Below, one piece after another: positions 1 to 5,642 of a stretch of DNA of 5,642 nt. The stretch is taken from the NCBI GenBank assembly GCA_947175005.1, contig CAMWLD010000159.1, forward strand, positions 1-5,642, written 5' to 3'. Positions within the stretch are counted from its first letter, which is position 1; each line of letters begins with the position of its first letter. Under the pieces are notes generated by a model, which made no database searches, had not been told where the DNA came from, and worked only from the letters and a program-made list of their open reading frames with translations. A program made the translations under genes and the position numbers. The DNA comes from an uncultured Ruminococcus sp. (GTDB lineage: Bacteria > Bacillota > Clostridia > Oscillospirales > Ruminococcaceae).

Positions 1-42
1 TGTATACAGACTTCCCCTATCTTATTATACATATTCATTATA

Positions 43-1005
43 TCACATAATTTTGGATTTGGCTACTATATTTAAGCAATTTCTGATAATTCCGTCAATT
101 TGACTATTTTCGGCCGTATCAACCCAAGAAATTCGTTCATCTCGACGAAACCATGTCAACTGTCTTTTTGCGTAGCGCCTTGTATTCAGTTTAATTTGCT
201 CAATTGCCTCTTCCAAGGACAAATTTCCGTCAAAAAAAGGCATAAGCTCCTTGTAGCCGATTGCGTTGAATGCCGTGTGAGGAGTGCAGCTTTCCCTGAC
301 CCTGCGCACCTCTTCAATAAGCCCCTCCCTTACCATTCCGTCCACCCGCCTGTTTATCCTCTCATAAAGCACAGCCCTGTCAAAACAGGTAAGCCCTATC
401 ATGCACAGCTCGTAAGGCGACGGCTCTTTTCTGCTCACTTCTCTGTTTTCCTCCCCGCTTTTCCCCGATATCACAGCCATTTCAATGGCTCTTATAATTC
501 GTATAACATTGTTTGGGTGTATCTTATCCGCAGCCGCAGGGTCTATCTCCCTCAGCCGCCCGTGCATATATTCCCCGCCCTTTTCCTCCGCCTCTCTCTC
601 CAGCCTTTTCCGCAAACCGCTGTCGGAGGCTATATGGTCAAAGGAAATATTATCAATAAGGGAATTTATATAAAGTCCCGTCCCCCCCACAACTATCGGC
701 AGCTTTCCTCGGGCACGGATATCCTCAATGTACCTTTTCGCCCCACGGACATAATCCGCCACCGAATATTCCTCCCACGGCTCCAGAAAATCCATCATGT
801 GGTGGGGGATACCGCCCATTTCCTCCTCCGTAGGCTTTGCCGTGGATATCCTCAGTCCCTTATATATCTGCATTGAGTCCGCCGAAACGACCTCTCCGTT
901 CAGTTTTCCCGCAAGGCTCACACCCACAGCGGTTTTCCCCGAAGCAGTAGGCCCGCAGACCACCAAAAGCGGAATTTTTTCCGGAATTTTTTCCAAATGC
1001 AGCAC
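43..1005 (-). CDS. miaA: tRNA dimethylallyltransferase MiaA
   Basis: MiaA transfers a dimethylallyl group from DMAPP to N6 of A37 in tRNAs that read codons starting with U; it acts in the cytoplasm. The 320-residue product matches the family's usual length of about 310-320. Visible motifs are the P-loop GPTASGKT (18-25), DSMQIY with the expected catalytic Asp43, PHHMMD (67-72), GGTGLY (107-112), the HPNNVIRIIRAIE segment (163-175), an AIGYKE motif in the C-terminal third, and the family signature RRYAKRQLTWFRR (276-288). The region around 120-200 corresponds to the inserted tRNA-binding domain. The start is uncertain because no ATG precedes the P-loop: GTG at 1005 lies one base from the only Shine-Dalgarno-like run (AAGGGG), whereas TTG at 996 is ten bases from it and would give 317 residues. 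An in-frame stop at 1021-1023 excludes longer forms. Downstream, an AGGGGAAG-like run at 11-18 (minus strand) might serve a following gene outside the window. The identity is secure; the start is not. Confidence 0.97.
   Translation of the reverse strand: MLHLEKIPEKIPLLVVCGPTASGKTAVGVSLAGKLNGEVVSADSMQIYKGLRISTAKPTEEEMGGIPHHMMDFLEPWEEYSVADYVRGAKRYIEDIRARGKLPIVVGGTGLYINSLIDNISFDHIASDSGLRKRLEREAEEKGGEYMHGRLREIDPAAADKIHPNNVIRIIRAIEMAVISGKSGEENREVSRKEPSPYELCMIGLTCFDRAVLYERINRRVDGMVREGLIEEVRRVRESCTPHTAFNAIGYKELMPFFDGNLSLEEAIEQIKLNTRRYAKRQLTWFRRDERISWVDTAENSQIDGIIRNCLNIVAKSKIM
971..994 (-). repeat. Perfect 12-bp tandem duplication at the 5' end of miaA
   Basis: The plus strand carries GGAATTTTTTCC twice in direct succession (971-982 and 983-994). 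Each unit is itself a near-palindrome (GGAA and TTCC arms). On the coding strand the duplication is in frame and produces the repeated peptide EKIP-EKIP at residues 5-12, just ahead of the P-loop strand. Because it adds four whole codons it should be tolerated. It looks like a recent slippage or duplication event. Confidence 0.85.
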
Positions 1006-1006
1006 A

Positions 1007-1012
1007 CCCCTT
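1007..1012 (-). promoter_or_regulatory. Probable miaA ribosome binding site that bears on the start choice
   Basis: Read on the minus strand this is AAGGGG, the only purine-rich Shine-Dalgarno-like run before miaA. It is one base from the GTG at 1005, too close for normal initiation, and ten bases from the TTG at 996, which is slightly long but workable. It therefore favours TTG or the intervening CTG (1002). The match to the 16S anti-SD is moderate, weaker than for the other genes here. Confidence 0.4.
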
Positions 1013-1016
1013 GAAG

Positions 1017-1035
1017 TTAATTAATAATTAATAAT
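1017..1035. repeat. AT-only heptamer repeat upstream of miaA
   Basis: Nineteen consecutive A/T bases contain two perfect tandem copies of TTAATAA (1021-1027 and 1028-1034) flanked by a partial TTAA. On the minus strand this gives ATTATTAATT-like sequence 10-30 bases before the miaA start. It could supply a -10 element or an AT-rich upstream region, but no convincing -35 sits at the right distance. It also introduces the stop codon that closes the miaA frame upstream. Confidence 0.6.
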
Positions 1036-1102
1036 GATTTGAGTTTTTGACCGCTAAAGTCTGCGCTAAAAATGTATGTTTAATGCCGTTTAACTTGCGC
1101 AG

Positions 1103-1138
1103 AAAAAAGCGCTCGCATAAATTTCCAAAAAGGGAGCG
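1103..1138 (-). terminator. Possible weak Rho-independent terminator after the membrane protein gene
   Basis: On the minus strand, CGCTC (1138-1134) can pair with GAGCG (1114-1110) across a 19-nt loop, followed after one C by six T residues (1108-1103). It begins 16 nt after the membrane-protein stop codon, the expected place for the end of an operon. The stem has only five pairs and the loop is large, so termination may be partial. An alternative GCGC/GCGC hairpin overlaps it. The rest of the 1006-1154 gap shows only the AT heptamer repeat. Confidence 0.35.
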
Positions 1139-1154
1139 AATATCCTTGTCCAAT

Positions 1155-1664
1155 TTATTCTTCCGCCGTCTCCCGCTTAACATCATTTTGCTTTTTCTTC
1201 AAAGCCCGATAATATATCAGCAGCATAAACAGCGGCTGCTGCCATGATAAAGCCAGAACATACCCCGTCAGATTCACATTTGATAACAGCACACCCGCAA
1301 TAAACGCAAGAACCGAGGAAATTGTAATAAACCTTTTTACAAATATCACATCCGCCCCCGTGACCTCATCATTTTTCCTGACAGCCACTACCCTTAGCAG
1401 AACCGAGAATATCAAAATAAATACCGTCGAAATTATCACATACGCCCCAAACGTCAAAGCTATCAGCATTCCGTTCACCCCCGTGACCGCAAGGTCTGCC
1501 AGCGGCGTAAAATCCGAGCCGTCAACAATAATTTCCCCGGGATATTCTATAAAATTATCCTCCGCTATGAAATTATAAATCTCCCTTACATACCCTACCG
1601 AAAATATCCAGTTAAGAACAGATGTCCCCGCCAGCAGCCCACGCCTGACCATGCTTTTGTTCAT
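1155..1664 (-). CDS. Small multi-pass membrane protein of unknown function
   Basis: I do not recognise this 169-residue protein. It is hydrophobic with about three to four membrane segments: an amphipathic or signal-anchor-like stretch at about 9-30, a long hydrophobic block at about 58-95, and segments at about 110-128 and 132-152, ending in a charged Lys/Glu tail (156-169). The basic N-terminus (MNKSMVRRG) suggests it lies on the cytoplasmic side. Between the first two hydrophobic stretches is an acidic, probably extracellular, loop (about 34-57, with IAEDNF and VDGSDF). No catalytic motif or conserved Cys/His cluster is visible. The start at ATG 1664 is chosen because AGAGGAGAA sits six bases upstream; a TTG at 1682 in the same frame would overlap that site. 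It follows the methyltransferase stop by 47 nt and is probably co-transcribed with it. It could be an accessory membrane protein carried with the methyltransferase. Confidence 0.8.
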   Translation of the reverse strand: MNKSMVRRGLLAGTSVLNWIFSVGYVREIYNFIAEDNFIEYPGEIIVDGSDFTPLADLAVTGVNGMLIALTFGAYVIISTVFILIFSVLLRVVAVRKNDEVTGADVIFVKRFITISSVLAFIAGVLLSNVNLTGYVLALSWQQPLFMLLIYYRALKKKQNDVKRETAEE

Positions 1665-1670
1665 CGCACA

Positions 1671-1679
1671 TTCTCCTCT
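1671..1679 (-). promoter_or_regulatory. Ribosome binding site that fixes the membrane protein start
   Basis: Minus-strand AGAGGAGAA is a strong Shine-Dalgarno match, six bases before the ATG at 1664. It shows that translation starts there rather than at the in-frame TTG at 1682, which would place this purine run inside the coding sequence as an unlikely MRGECA extension. Confidence 0.8.
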
Positions 1680-1711
1680 CAAAGTATGTGTGTGGCGGCT
1701 TTTCCTTAAAT

Positions 1712-2302
1712 TTATATTTTTGCTAAAACAACCACCTGAGCAAAAGAATCCGACTTGGATTCAAGCATATTAAAACCGAAATCGGCAAAATTATCCGAAA
1801 TTTCATCTGCCGTAAAAAACTTTCCTTCAATTCCATGAATATACAAAGCTGCATTAACAGCTTTTCTGACAAGATAAGGAAATTTAGGGTCTGCAATATA
1901 CAGCCTGCCTCCGCTTTTCAAAAGCCTTGCCGCCTCTGCTGCAAATTTATCTTTGTCCGAAAAATGATGATATGCCATACAAGCAACGATAATATCAAAA
2001 CTCTTGTCATTGAAAGGCATTTCTGCACAGGAACACAGCCGTATATCCATATCGGGACATTTTAAGGCTGCTTGTTTGATCATTTTTTCTTCGGTGTCTG
2101 TTCCATAACCGTGTATACTGCATTTTTCCGAAAGCCGCTTGAGAATTGTTCCCGTGCCGCAGCCTACATCAAGAACGCTTGAACCGTCGGAAAGAGTAAT
2201 ATTATCCGTTAAAAGACGATAAAATTTTTCGGAAAGCTTACCTTCAAACTCGCTGTCGTACTTGTCGGCTCTTTTATCAAATTTAAACTCTTTCTTTCGC
2301 AT
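1712..2302 (-). CDS. Class I SAM-dependent methyltransferase (UbiE/Methyltransf_11-like)
   Basis: A 196-residue stand-alone Rossmann methyltransferase. Motif I is VLDVGCGTG (43-51), which binds S-adenosylmethionine; the acidic residue ending strand 2 is Asp69 in GYGTD; AEMPFNDKSFD (93-103) is the typical motif II/III region; ACMAYHHF (107-114) is the post-motif loop often seen in UbiE-like enzymes; and LLKSGGRLYIADP (127-139) is the final core motif. The N-terminal FDKRADKYD is common in small-molecule methyltransferases of this group. The substrate cannot be read from sequence; a small molecule or lipid/quinone-type acceptor is more likely than DNA, since no DNA-methyltransferase DPPY/NPPF motif is present. 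The start is supported by AAGGAGA (2309-2315) six bases upstream, and it begins 19 nt after the mutL stop, so it is probably co-transcribed with mutL. Sampled lines are around 38-42% GC, lower than mutL. Confidence 0.9.
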   Translation of the reverse strand: MRKKEFKFDKRADKYDSEFEGKLSEKFYRLLTDNITLSDGSSVLDVGCGTGTILKRLSEKCSIHGYGTDTEEKMIKQAALKCPDMDIRLCSCAEMPFNDKSFDIIVACMAYHHFSDKDKFAAEAARLLKSGGRLYIADPKFPYLVRKAVNAALYIHGIEGKFFTADEISDNFADFGFNMLESKSDSFAQVVVLAKI

Positions 2303-2321
2303 ATGATCTCTCCTTATAATA

Positions 2322-4559
2322 TCATACTATCCTCTTAAACTGCTTTTCCAGTTCCCTCTTTGTAAGCTTGAACATAACAGGCCGCCCATGAGGGCAGTAC
2401 CTCACCCGCTCATCACTAAGCACCTGCCTAAGCAGCTCCGTAAGCTCGTCCGCCGAGGTTATGTCGTTAGCCTTTATAGCCCCCCTGCACGCCATTGTGT
2501 GGTACATATCATCAAGAATTTCCGGCAGCGGATCATGCCTGTGCGCAGCAAAATTCCCCGCCAGCTCCGTAACAATATCCCCTGCGTCATTCCTGTCAAG
2601 TATGGAGGGAATCCCCCTTATAAGCACCTTCGGAGCAGCCAGCGGCTTTATATCAAACCCGCAGTCGGCGCACACCCGCAGATTCTTCATCAAAGCGTCA
2701 TATTCGCCGTAATCCAGCGCCAGCTCCACAGGCTCAAGAAGCATCTGCGCCGTTAAATTCTCCCTGCCCGTGCGCAGGCGTTCAAACCGTATACGCTCAT
2801 GCGCTGCGTGCTTGTCCACAATAAGCACCCCGTCCTCGGTCTCGGCAATTATGTAATTCTTGAACGCCTCCCCGATATACCGGAAAAATTCCGCCTCTTT
2901 CTTATCATCTTCCCTTGCCTCCGCAGGCTGCATTGCCGAAGCTTCGGTAATATACTTATACTCTCCCTGCGGCACAGGCTTCAGATCGGAAATATCCCCC
3001 TCCCCGCCTTGCCTGTCATAGCTTTGCTGCAAGTGCTCGGAAATGTCGTCATCATATGACCGCACCCTGTCCTTATCCCGTCCGTCCGATACACCGCTCT
3101 CCTTTTCCACCGACCTTGTTGTATTTGCTGTATTTGCAGCATTTTCGGGATATCCCCCCACCTTGCTTTCACCGTTGACGCCGCCGTCCCCTGCACCGTT
3201 CCCCCAAAATTCCTGCCCATTCTCTCTGTTAAAGTCCCCACGTAAAATTTCCCCATTCCGCAGATCATCTTTATTTTTTACCCCATATTCACTTTGCGAA
3301 ACCCTTTCATTCGGAAATGCTGTTTCAACCCCCGAAGCTTTTTCATTTTTCAAGCTTTCTTCATTCGGGGCAGCATTCCCATATGTATTACCCGTAATAT
3401 CCCCGCCCTCATTTTCCGAAGCCCTTACCGCCTTAACGCTCCCCGAAAACCTTGAAACGGACGTGTCGGAAAAACTTGTCTGAACCGCAACATCGGGATT
3501 TTTAAATTCCGAAACCGCATAATCCGCCTCGGTCTTTTTCCGAGGAGCAAGGTTCATCTCTGCCGCCCGGTCATCGCAAAGAATAGCATTCTTCACCGCA
3601 AAATAAACAGCGTCATACACCGTCTTGTCATCGGAAAACCGCACCTCAATTTTGGCAGGGTGAACATTCACGTCCACCAGCACAGGAGGAATATCCATAA
3701 ACAGCACACAAGCAGGAAATTTCCCCTCCATAATATTGTTCCGATACGCCTCTTCCAGCGCCCCCATGCAGGTAAACGACTTCACATACCGCCCGTTCAC
3801 AAAGAAATGCTGCATAGCCCTGTTCCTCTTGCCGAATAAAGGCTTCACCGTAAATCCGCTGACCCTAATCCCCCCCAGTGAATAATCCACAGGAATCATC
3901 GAAGCCGCAAACTCACGCCCGAACACCGAATAAACGCTCGAATACAAGCTCCCGTCCCCCGGAGAAAACAGTTCCCTGCGGTTGTCCCTTATAAACGTAA
4001 AGGAAATTTCGGGGTGAGAAACCGCTATCTTCCCTATAATAGAGGCAATGGCATTCCCCTCATACTTGTCCTTTTTAAGGAACTTCAGCCTTGCGGGCAC
4101 ATTGTAAAAAACGTCCCTTATAACTATGGTAGTCCCGTCCGGGCAGCCCGTTTTCTCGTAAAGTTTTTCTTCCGTGCCCTCTATCCTGTACCTTGTCCCG
4201 AATTCTTCCTCGGGTGGCTTTGTCATTATCTCGCACCTTGCCACAGCGCTGACCGAAGCCAACGCCTCCCCCCTGAAACCCAGCGTGTGTATCTTGTTCA
4301 GATCGTCTCTTACCGAAAGCTTGCTTGTAGCATGTCTCAGAAACGCCGTAGGCACATCGGGATAGCTTATACCGCAGCCGTTATCCGTCACACGGATATA
4401 GGATATCCCCCCCTGCTTTATCTCCGCAGTAATGGCAGTAGCCCCGCTGTCAATGGAGTTTTCCAGCAGTTCTTTTATAATGGACGAGGGACGTTCTATC
4501 ACCTCACCCGCAGCAATAAGCTCGGATAATTCCTTGTCCAGTACACGTACCTTCGGCAT
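2322..4559 (-). CDS. mutL: DNA mismatch repair protein MutL, endonuclease type
   Basis: MutL couples mismatch recognition by MutS to strand incision. The N-terminal GHKL ATPase is intact: ELLENSIDSGA (30-40, with catalytic Glu30 and Mg-binding Asn34), DNGCGI (59-64), ATSKL (77-81) and GFRGEAL (94-100). The transducer domain follows, with VNGR (254-257) and VDVNVHPAKIEVRF ending near 308, Lys303 being the conserved ATP-contacting lysine. Residues of about 340-550 form a low-complexity Asn/Gly/Glu/Ser-rich linker. The C-terminal dimerisation/nuclease domain carries DKHAAHERIRFE (582-593), matching DQHA(X)2E(X)4E except for Lys583; a QMLLEP (605-610) beta-clamp-binding motif; ACRGAIKA (690-697); and CPHGRP (722-727), which with the first motif form the metal site. 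At 745 residues it is longer than typical MutL (about 615-630), the excess lying in the linker. The RBS AAGAGGG (4569-4575) is nine bases from the ATG. The hydrolase stop lies 21 nt upstream. Two G7 runs occur in the coding strand. Confidence 0.98.
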   Translation of the reverse strand: MPKVRVLDKELSELIAAGEVIERPSSIIKELLENSIDSGATAITAEIKQGGISYIRVTDNGCGISYPDVPTAFLRHATSKLSVRDDLNKIHTLGFRGEALASVSAVARCEIMTKPPEEEFGTRYRIEGTEEKLYEKTGCPDGTTIVIRDVFYNVPARLKFLKKDKYEGNAIASIIGKIAVSHPEISFTFIRDNRRELFSPGDGSLYSSVYSVFGREFAASMIPVDYSLGGIRVSGFTVKPLFGKRNRAMQHFFVNGRYVKSFTCMGALEEAYRNNIMEGKFPACVLFMDIPPVLVDVNVHPAKIEVRFSDDKTVYDAVYFAVKNAILCDDRAAEMNLAPRKKTEADYAVSEFKNPDVAVQTSFSDTSVSRFSGSVKAVRASENEGGDITGNTYGNAAPNEESLKNEKASGVETAFPNERVSQSEYGVKNKDDLRNGEILRGDFNRENGQEFWGNGAGDGGVNGESKVGGYPENAANTANTTRSVEKESGVSDGRDKDRVRSYDDDISEHLQQSYDRQGGEGDISDLKPVPQGEYKYITEASAMQPAEAREDDKKEAEFFRYIGEAFKNYIIAETEDGVLIVDKHAAHERIRFERLRTGRENLTAQMLLEPVELALDYGEYDALMKNLRVCADCGFDIKPLAAPKVLIRGIPSILDRNDAGDIVTELAGNFAAHRHDPLPEILDDMYHTMACRGAIKANDITSADELTELLRQVLSDERVRYCPHGRPVMFKLTKRELEKQFKRIV
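3330..3370. repeat. Inverted repeat within the mutL linker
   Basis: CCCCGAA (3330-3336) and TTCGGGG (3364-3370) are perfect seven-base inverted arms separated by 27 nt, and the spacer holds AAGCTT twice (3335-3340 and 3352-3357). It lies in the part of mutL encoding the disordered linker, where coding constraint is low. There is no T-tract immediately after either arm, so it is not a clear terminator; it may be a chance product of biased composition. Confidence 0.4.
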
Positions 4560-4580
4560 TTTTTCACACCCTCTTAAAAG

Positions 4581-5369
4581 TTATATTTCCTCATTTTTCA
4601 AAAATTTATTAATCAGCTCAACATAATCCTCTGTGCATTCACAAGCATAAGTCAGATGACCGTGATTTTTCTTTACAATTTTTTTTGATACGGGATATGC
4701 ATTATCAATACCTTTAAAACAAGTCTTGTATGCCTTTTCATCTTCCCCGAAGAAAAAGCATATATTTTTCTGCATATCCTCATTCATTTCGGGAAAATCA
4801 AATGTATAACAGCATTCCACTTCTTTTTTTACCGATTCATCGGTCAGATACGGAGTGCTTAACATCATACTTTCGATCATAGGGCGCAGCTTTTCGATTT
4901 TGCCGCCTGCAAACTGCTTTAAAAACTTCATATTCATTACTTCATCTGTCGTTTTATTTCTTAACATATCTATCATAGCTTTAAATTTAAAATACATGAA
5001 CTTTTTATACAGAAAAGATAATTTTATGTACGGCGCACCGTCAAACCAGGCCTTGCCGACGCTTATGTTCTCATTCAAAAGCTGCCTCAGCAGTTCCATA
5101 CCTATTTCACTGCCCATAGATTGCCCGTAGATCAAAGCTATATTATTTATGCCGCAGCTTACCGCATACTTTTTTATTTCCTCAGCCTCATTATATCTCG
5201 TTGTAAAAGTGCCGCTGTTTTCATAATGTCCGTTATAATCGGGAACTATAATATAAAAATTTTCTTTTAATATTTCATAAATATTTTCCATACTTTTTCC
5301 CGGAACAAACGAACCCGAAAGCATAATTATTGTCGGGTCGCCTTTATTTCCGAATGTATTGAATCTCAT
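4581..5369 (-). CDS. Alpha/beta hydrolase-fold protein
   Basis: A 262-residue single-domain alpha/beta hydrolase, probably cytoplasmic because no signal peptide or membrane segment is seen. The order of elements fits the fold: strand TIIMLSGSF (13-21) with the oxyanion-hole region at SGS; IIVPDYNGH (40-48); the nucleophile elbow IYGQSMGSE (80-88) with Ser84 as nucleophile; a helical cap region rich in Lys and Met (about 115-185); CFFFGEDE (204-211) providing the likely acid Asp210 (or a flanking Glu); and NHGHLTY (235-241) with His238 as the likely catalytic histidine. The triad therefore looks intact and enzyme activity is plausible, but the substrate (ester, lipid, peptide or other) cannot be told. 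A strong GAGGAGGA RBS (5377-5384) lies seven bases before the ATG. It ends 21 nt before mutL and is probably co-transcribed with it. Sampled lines are about 25-48% GC, more AT-rich than mutL. Confidence 0.88.
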   Translation of the reverse strand: MRFNTFGNKGDPTIIMLSGSFVPGKSMENIYEILKENFYIIVPDYNGHYENSGTFTTRYNEAEEIKKYAVSCGINNIALIYGQSMGSEIGMELLRQLLNENISVGKAWFDGAPYIKLSFLYKKFMYFKFKAMIDMLRNKTTDEVMNMKFLKQFAGGKIEKLRPMIESMMLSTPYLTDESVKKEVECCYTFDFPEMNEDMQKNICFFFGEDEKAYKTCFKGIDNAYPVSKKIVKKNHGHLTYACECTEDYVELINKFLKNEEI

Positions 5370-5384
5370 AGTTCTATCCTCCTC

Positions 5385-5455
5385 AAATCCCGATTTTACC
5401 GGGCTGATTCATTTTAAGATTACCGATTCCTCAAACCGATAAATCAGAATTTATA
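5385..5455 (-). other. Intergenic leader before the hydrolase with a small hairpin and direct repeats
   Basis: On the minus strand a short hairpin, CCCG (5403-5400) with CGGG (5392-5389) and a seven-base loop, ends four bases before the hydrolase RBS. Upstream, ACCGAT occurs twice on the plus strand (5422-5427 and 5435-5440, 13 bp apart), and a longer CTGATT/AATCAG pairing spans the region. There is no T-tract to mark a terminator and no clear -35/-10 pair. The repeats could be an operator or chance. The operon promoter is most likely here or further upstream. Confidence 0.25.
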
Positions 5456-5642
5456 CTACTTCTTTTTCTTCTTAGGCTCAGGAAGTTCACTGTACATTGC
5501 ATTGAATAGTCTCGTTAAAAAATCCTTACTATCAACATTCTCCACCAACAGCATTTCCTTTGCACCGTCATAGGGCAATTCAAGGGCAGCATCAGGCATA
5601 AATGCTTTAGCAGATTTTGTAGGTTTAACGAGAAATCTGTTA
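5456..5642 (-). CDS. C-terminal part of an unrecognised protein (cut by window edge)
   Basis: An open frame enters from the right edge and runs 61 codons to TAG at 5456-5458; its start is outside the window. Its peptide begins NRFLVKPTKSAKAF, continues through LPYDGAKEMLLVENVDSKDFLTR and ends in a run of five lysines (PEPKKKKK). No diagnostic motif is present and I do not recognise the family. The composition is soluble and basic at the end, which could reflect nucleic-acid or ribosome contact, but that is speculation. It is not recognisable as the MutS C-terminus, which one might expect upstream of mutL. An 86-nt gap separates it from the hydrolase. Coding is supported by the uninterrupted frame with protein-like composition and same-strand orientation as the neighbours. 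Confidence 0.65.
   Translation of the reverse strand, partial: NRFLVKPTKSAKAFMPDAALELPYDGAKEMLLVENVDSKDFLTRLFNAMYSELPEPKKKKK

Noticed and set aside
100..876. 258-codon plus-strand open frame opposite miaA
   Set aside because: miaA on the other strand has every family motif; this frame is rich in Arg, His, Pro and Ser with no recognisable domain, typical of an antisense shadow.
1047..1075. TTGACC on the plus strand as a possible -35 promoter element
   Set aside because: No TATAAT-like -10 occurs about 17 bp downstream, and there is no plus-strand gene for it to drive.
1665..1682. TTG start extending the membrane protein by six residues
   Set aside because: The extension would cover the strong AGAGGAGAA ribosome binding site of the ATG at 1664.
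3043..3483. 146-codon plus-strand open frame, Pro/Ser/Phe-rich
   Set aside because: It is antisense to the low-complexity MutL linker, and its composition is what the reverse complement of Gly/Asn/Glu-rich codons gives. No RBS or domain was seen.
4014..4529. 171-codon plus-strand open frame opposite the mutL 5' part
   Set aside because: It lies wholly against the conserved MutL ATPase domain and has no RBS or protein-like motif.
1..5642. CRISPR array, tRNA/rRNA gene, insertion sequence or riboswitch
   Set aside because: I saw no regularly spaced repeats, cloverleaf-like conserved arms, transposase frame or recognisable aptamer core on either strand.

Overview
The window looks like chromosomal DNA from a low-to-mid GC Gram-positive bacterium, most likely a Clostridia member of the Oscillospiraceae/Ruminococcus type. 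The evidence is an endonuclease-type MutL (which E. coli lacks), strong GGAGG-like ribosome binding sites before most genes, and mutL and miaA close together on the same strand. The taxonomic placement is inference from gene content and base composition, not from a search.

Every supported gene is on the minus strand, so transcription runs from high to low coordinates. In that order the window holds: the last 61 codons of an unrecognised gene with a Lys-rich end (5456-5642); an 86-nt intergenic gap; an alpha/beta hydrolase (4581-5369); mutL (2322-4559); a class I SAM-dependent methyltransferase (1712-2302); a small multi-pass membrane protein of unknown function (1155-1664); a 149-nt AT-rich gap with a possible weak terminator; and miaA (43-1005). 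The first 42 nt lie downstream of miaA and hold no complete gene.

The hydrolase, mutL and methyltransferase are separated by only 21 and 19 nt, each gap carrying the next gene's ribosome binding site. The membrane protein follows after 47 nt. These four probably form one transcription unit. miaA may be read through from it or started separately in the AT-rich gap.

MutL (mismatch repair) and MiaA (tRNA A37 prenylation) are conserved housekeeping proteins that often sit side by side. Here a methyltransferase and a membrane protein lie between them, and a hydrolase occupies the position upstream of mutL where mutS is often found. The hydrolase and methyltransferase look more AT-rich than mutL in the lines I counted by hand, so they may be later insertions.

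I found no convincing new multi-gene system. The points most worth checking are the G7 homopolymer runs in mutL and miaA, the long low-complexity linker and Gln-to-Lys change in MutL, and the 12-bp tandem duplication at the non-ATG start of miaA.
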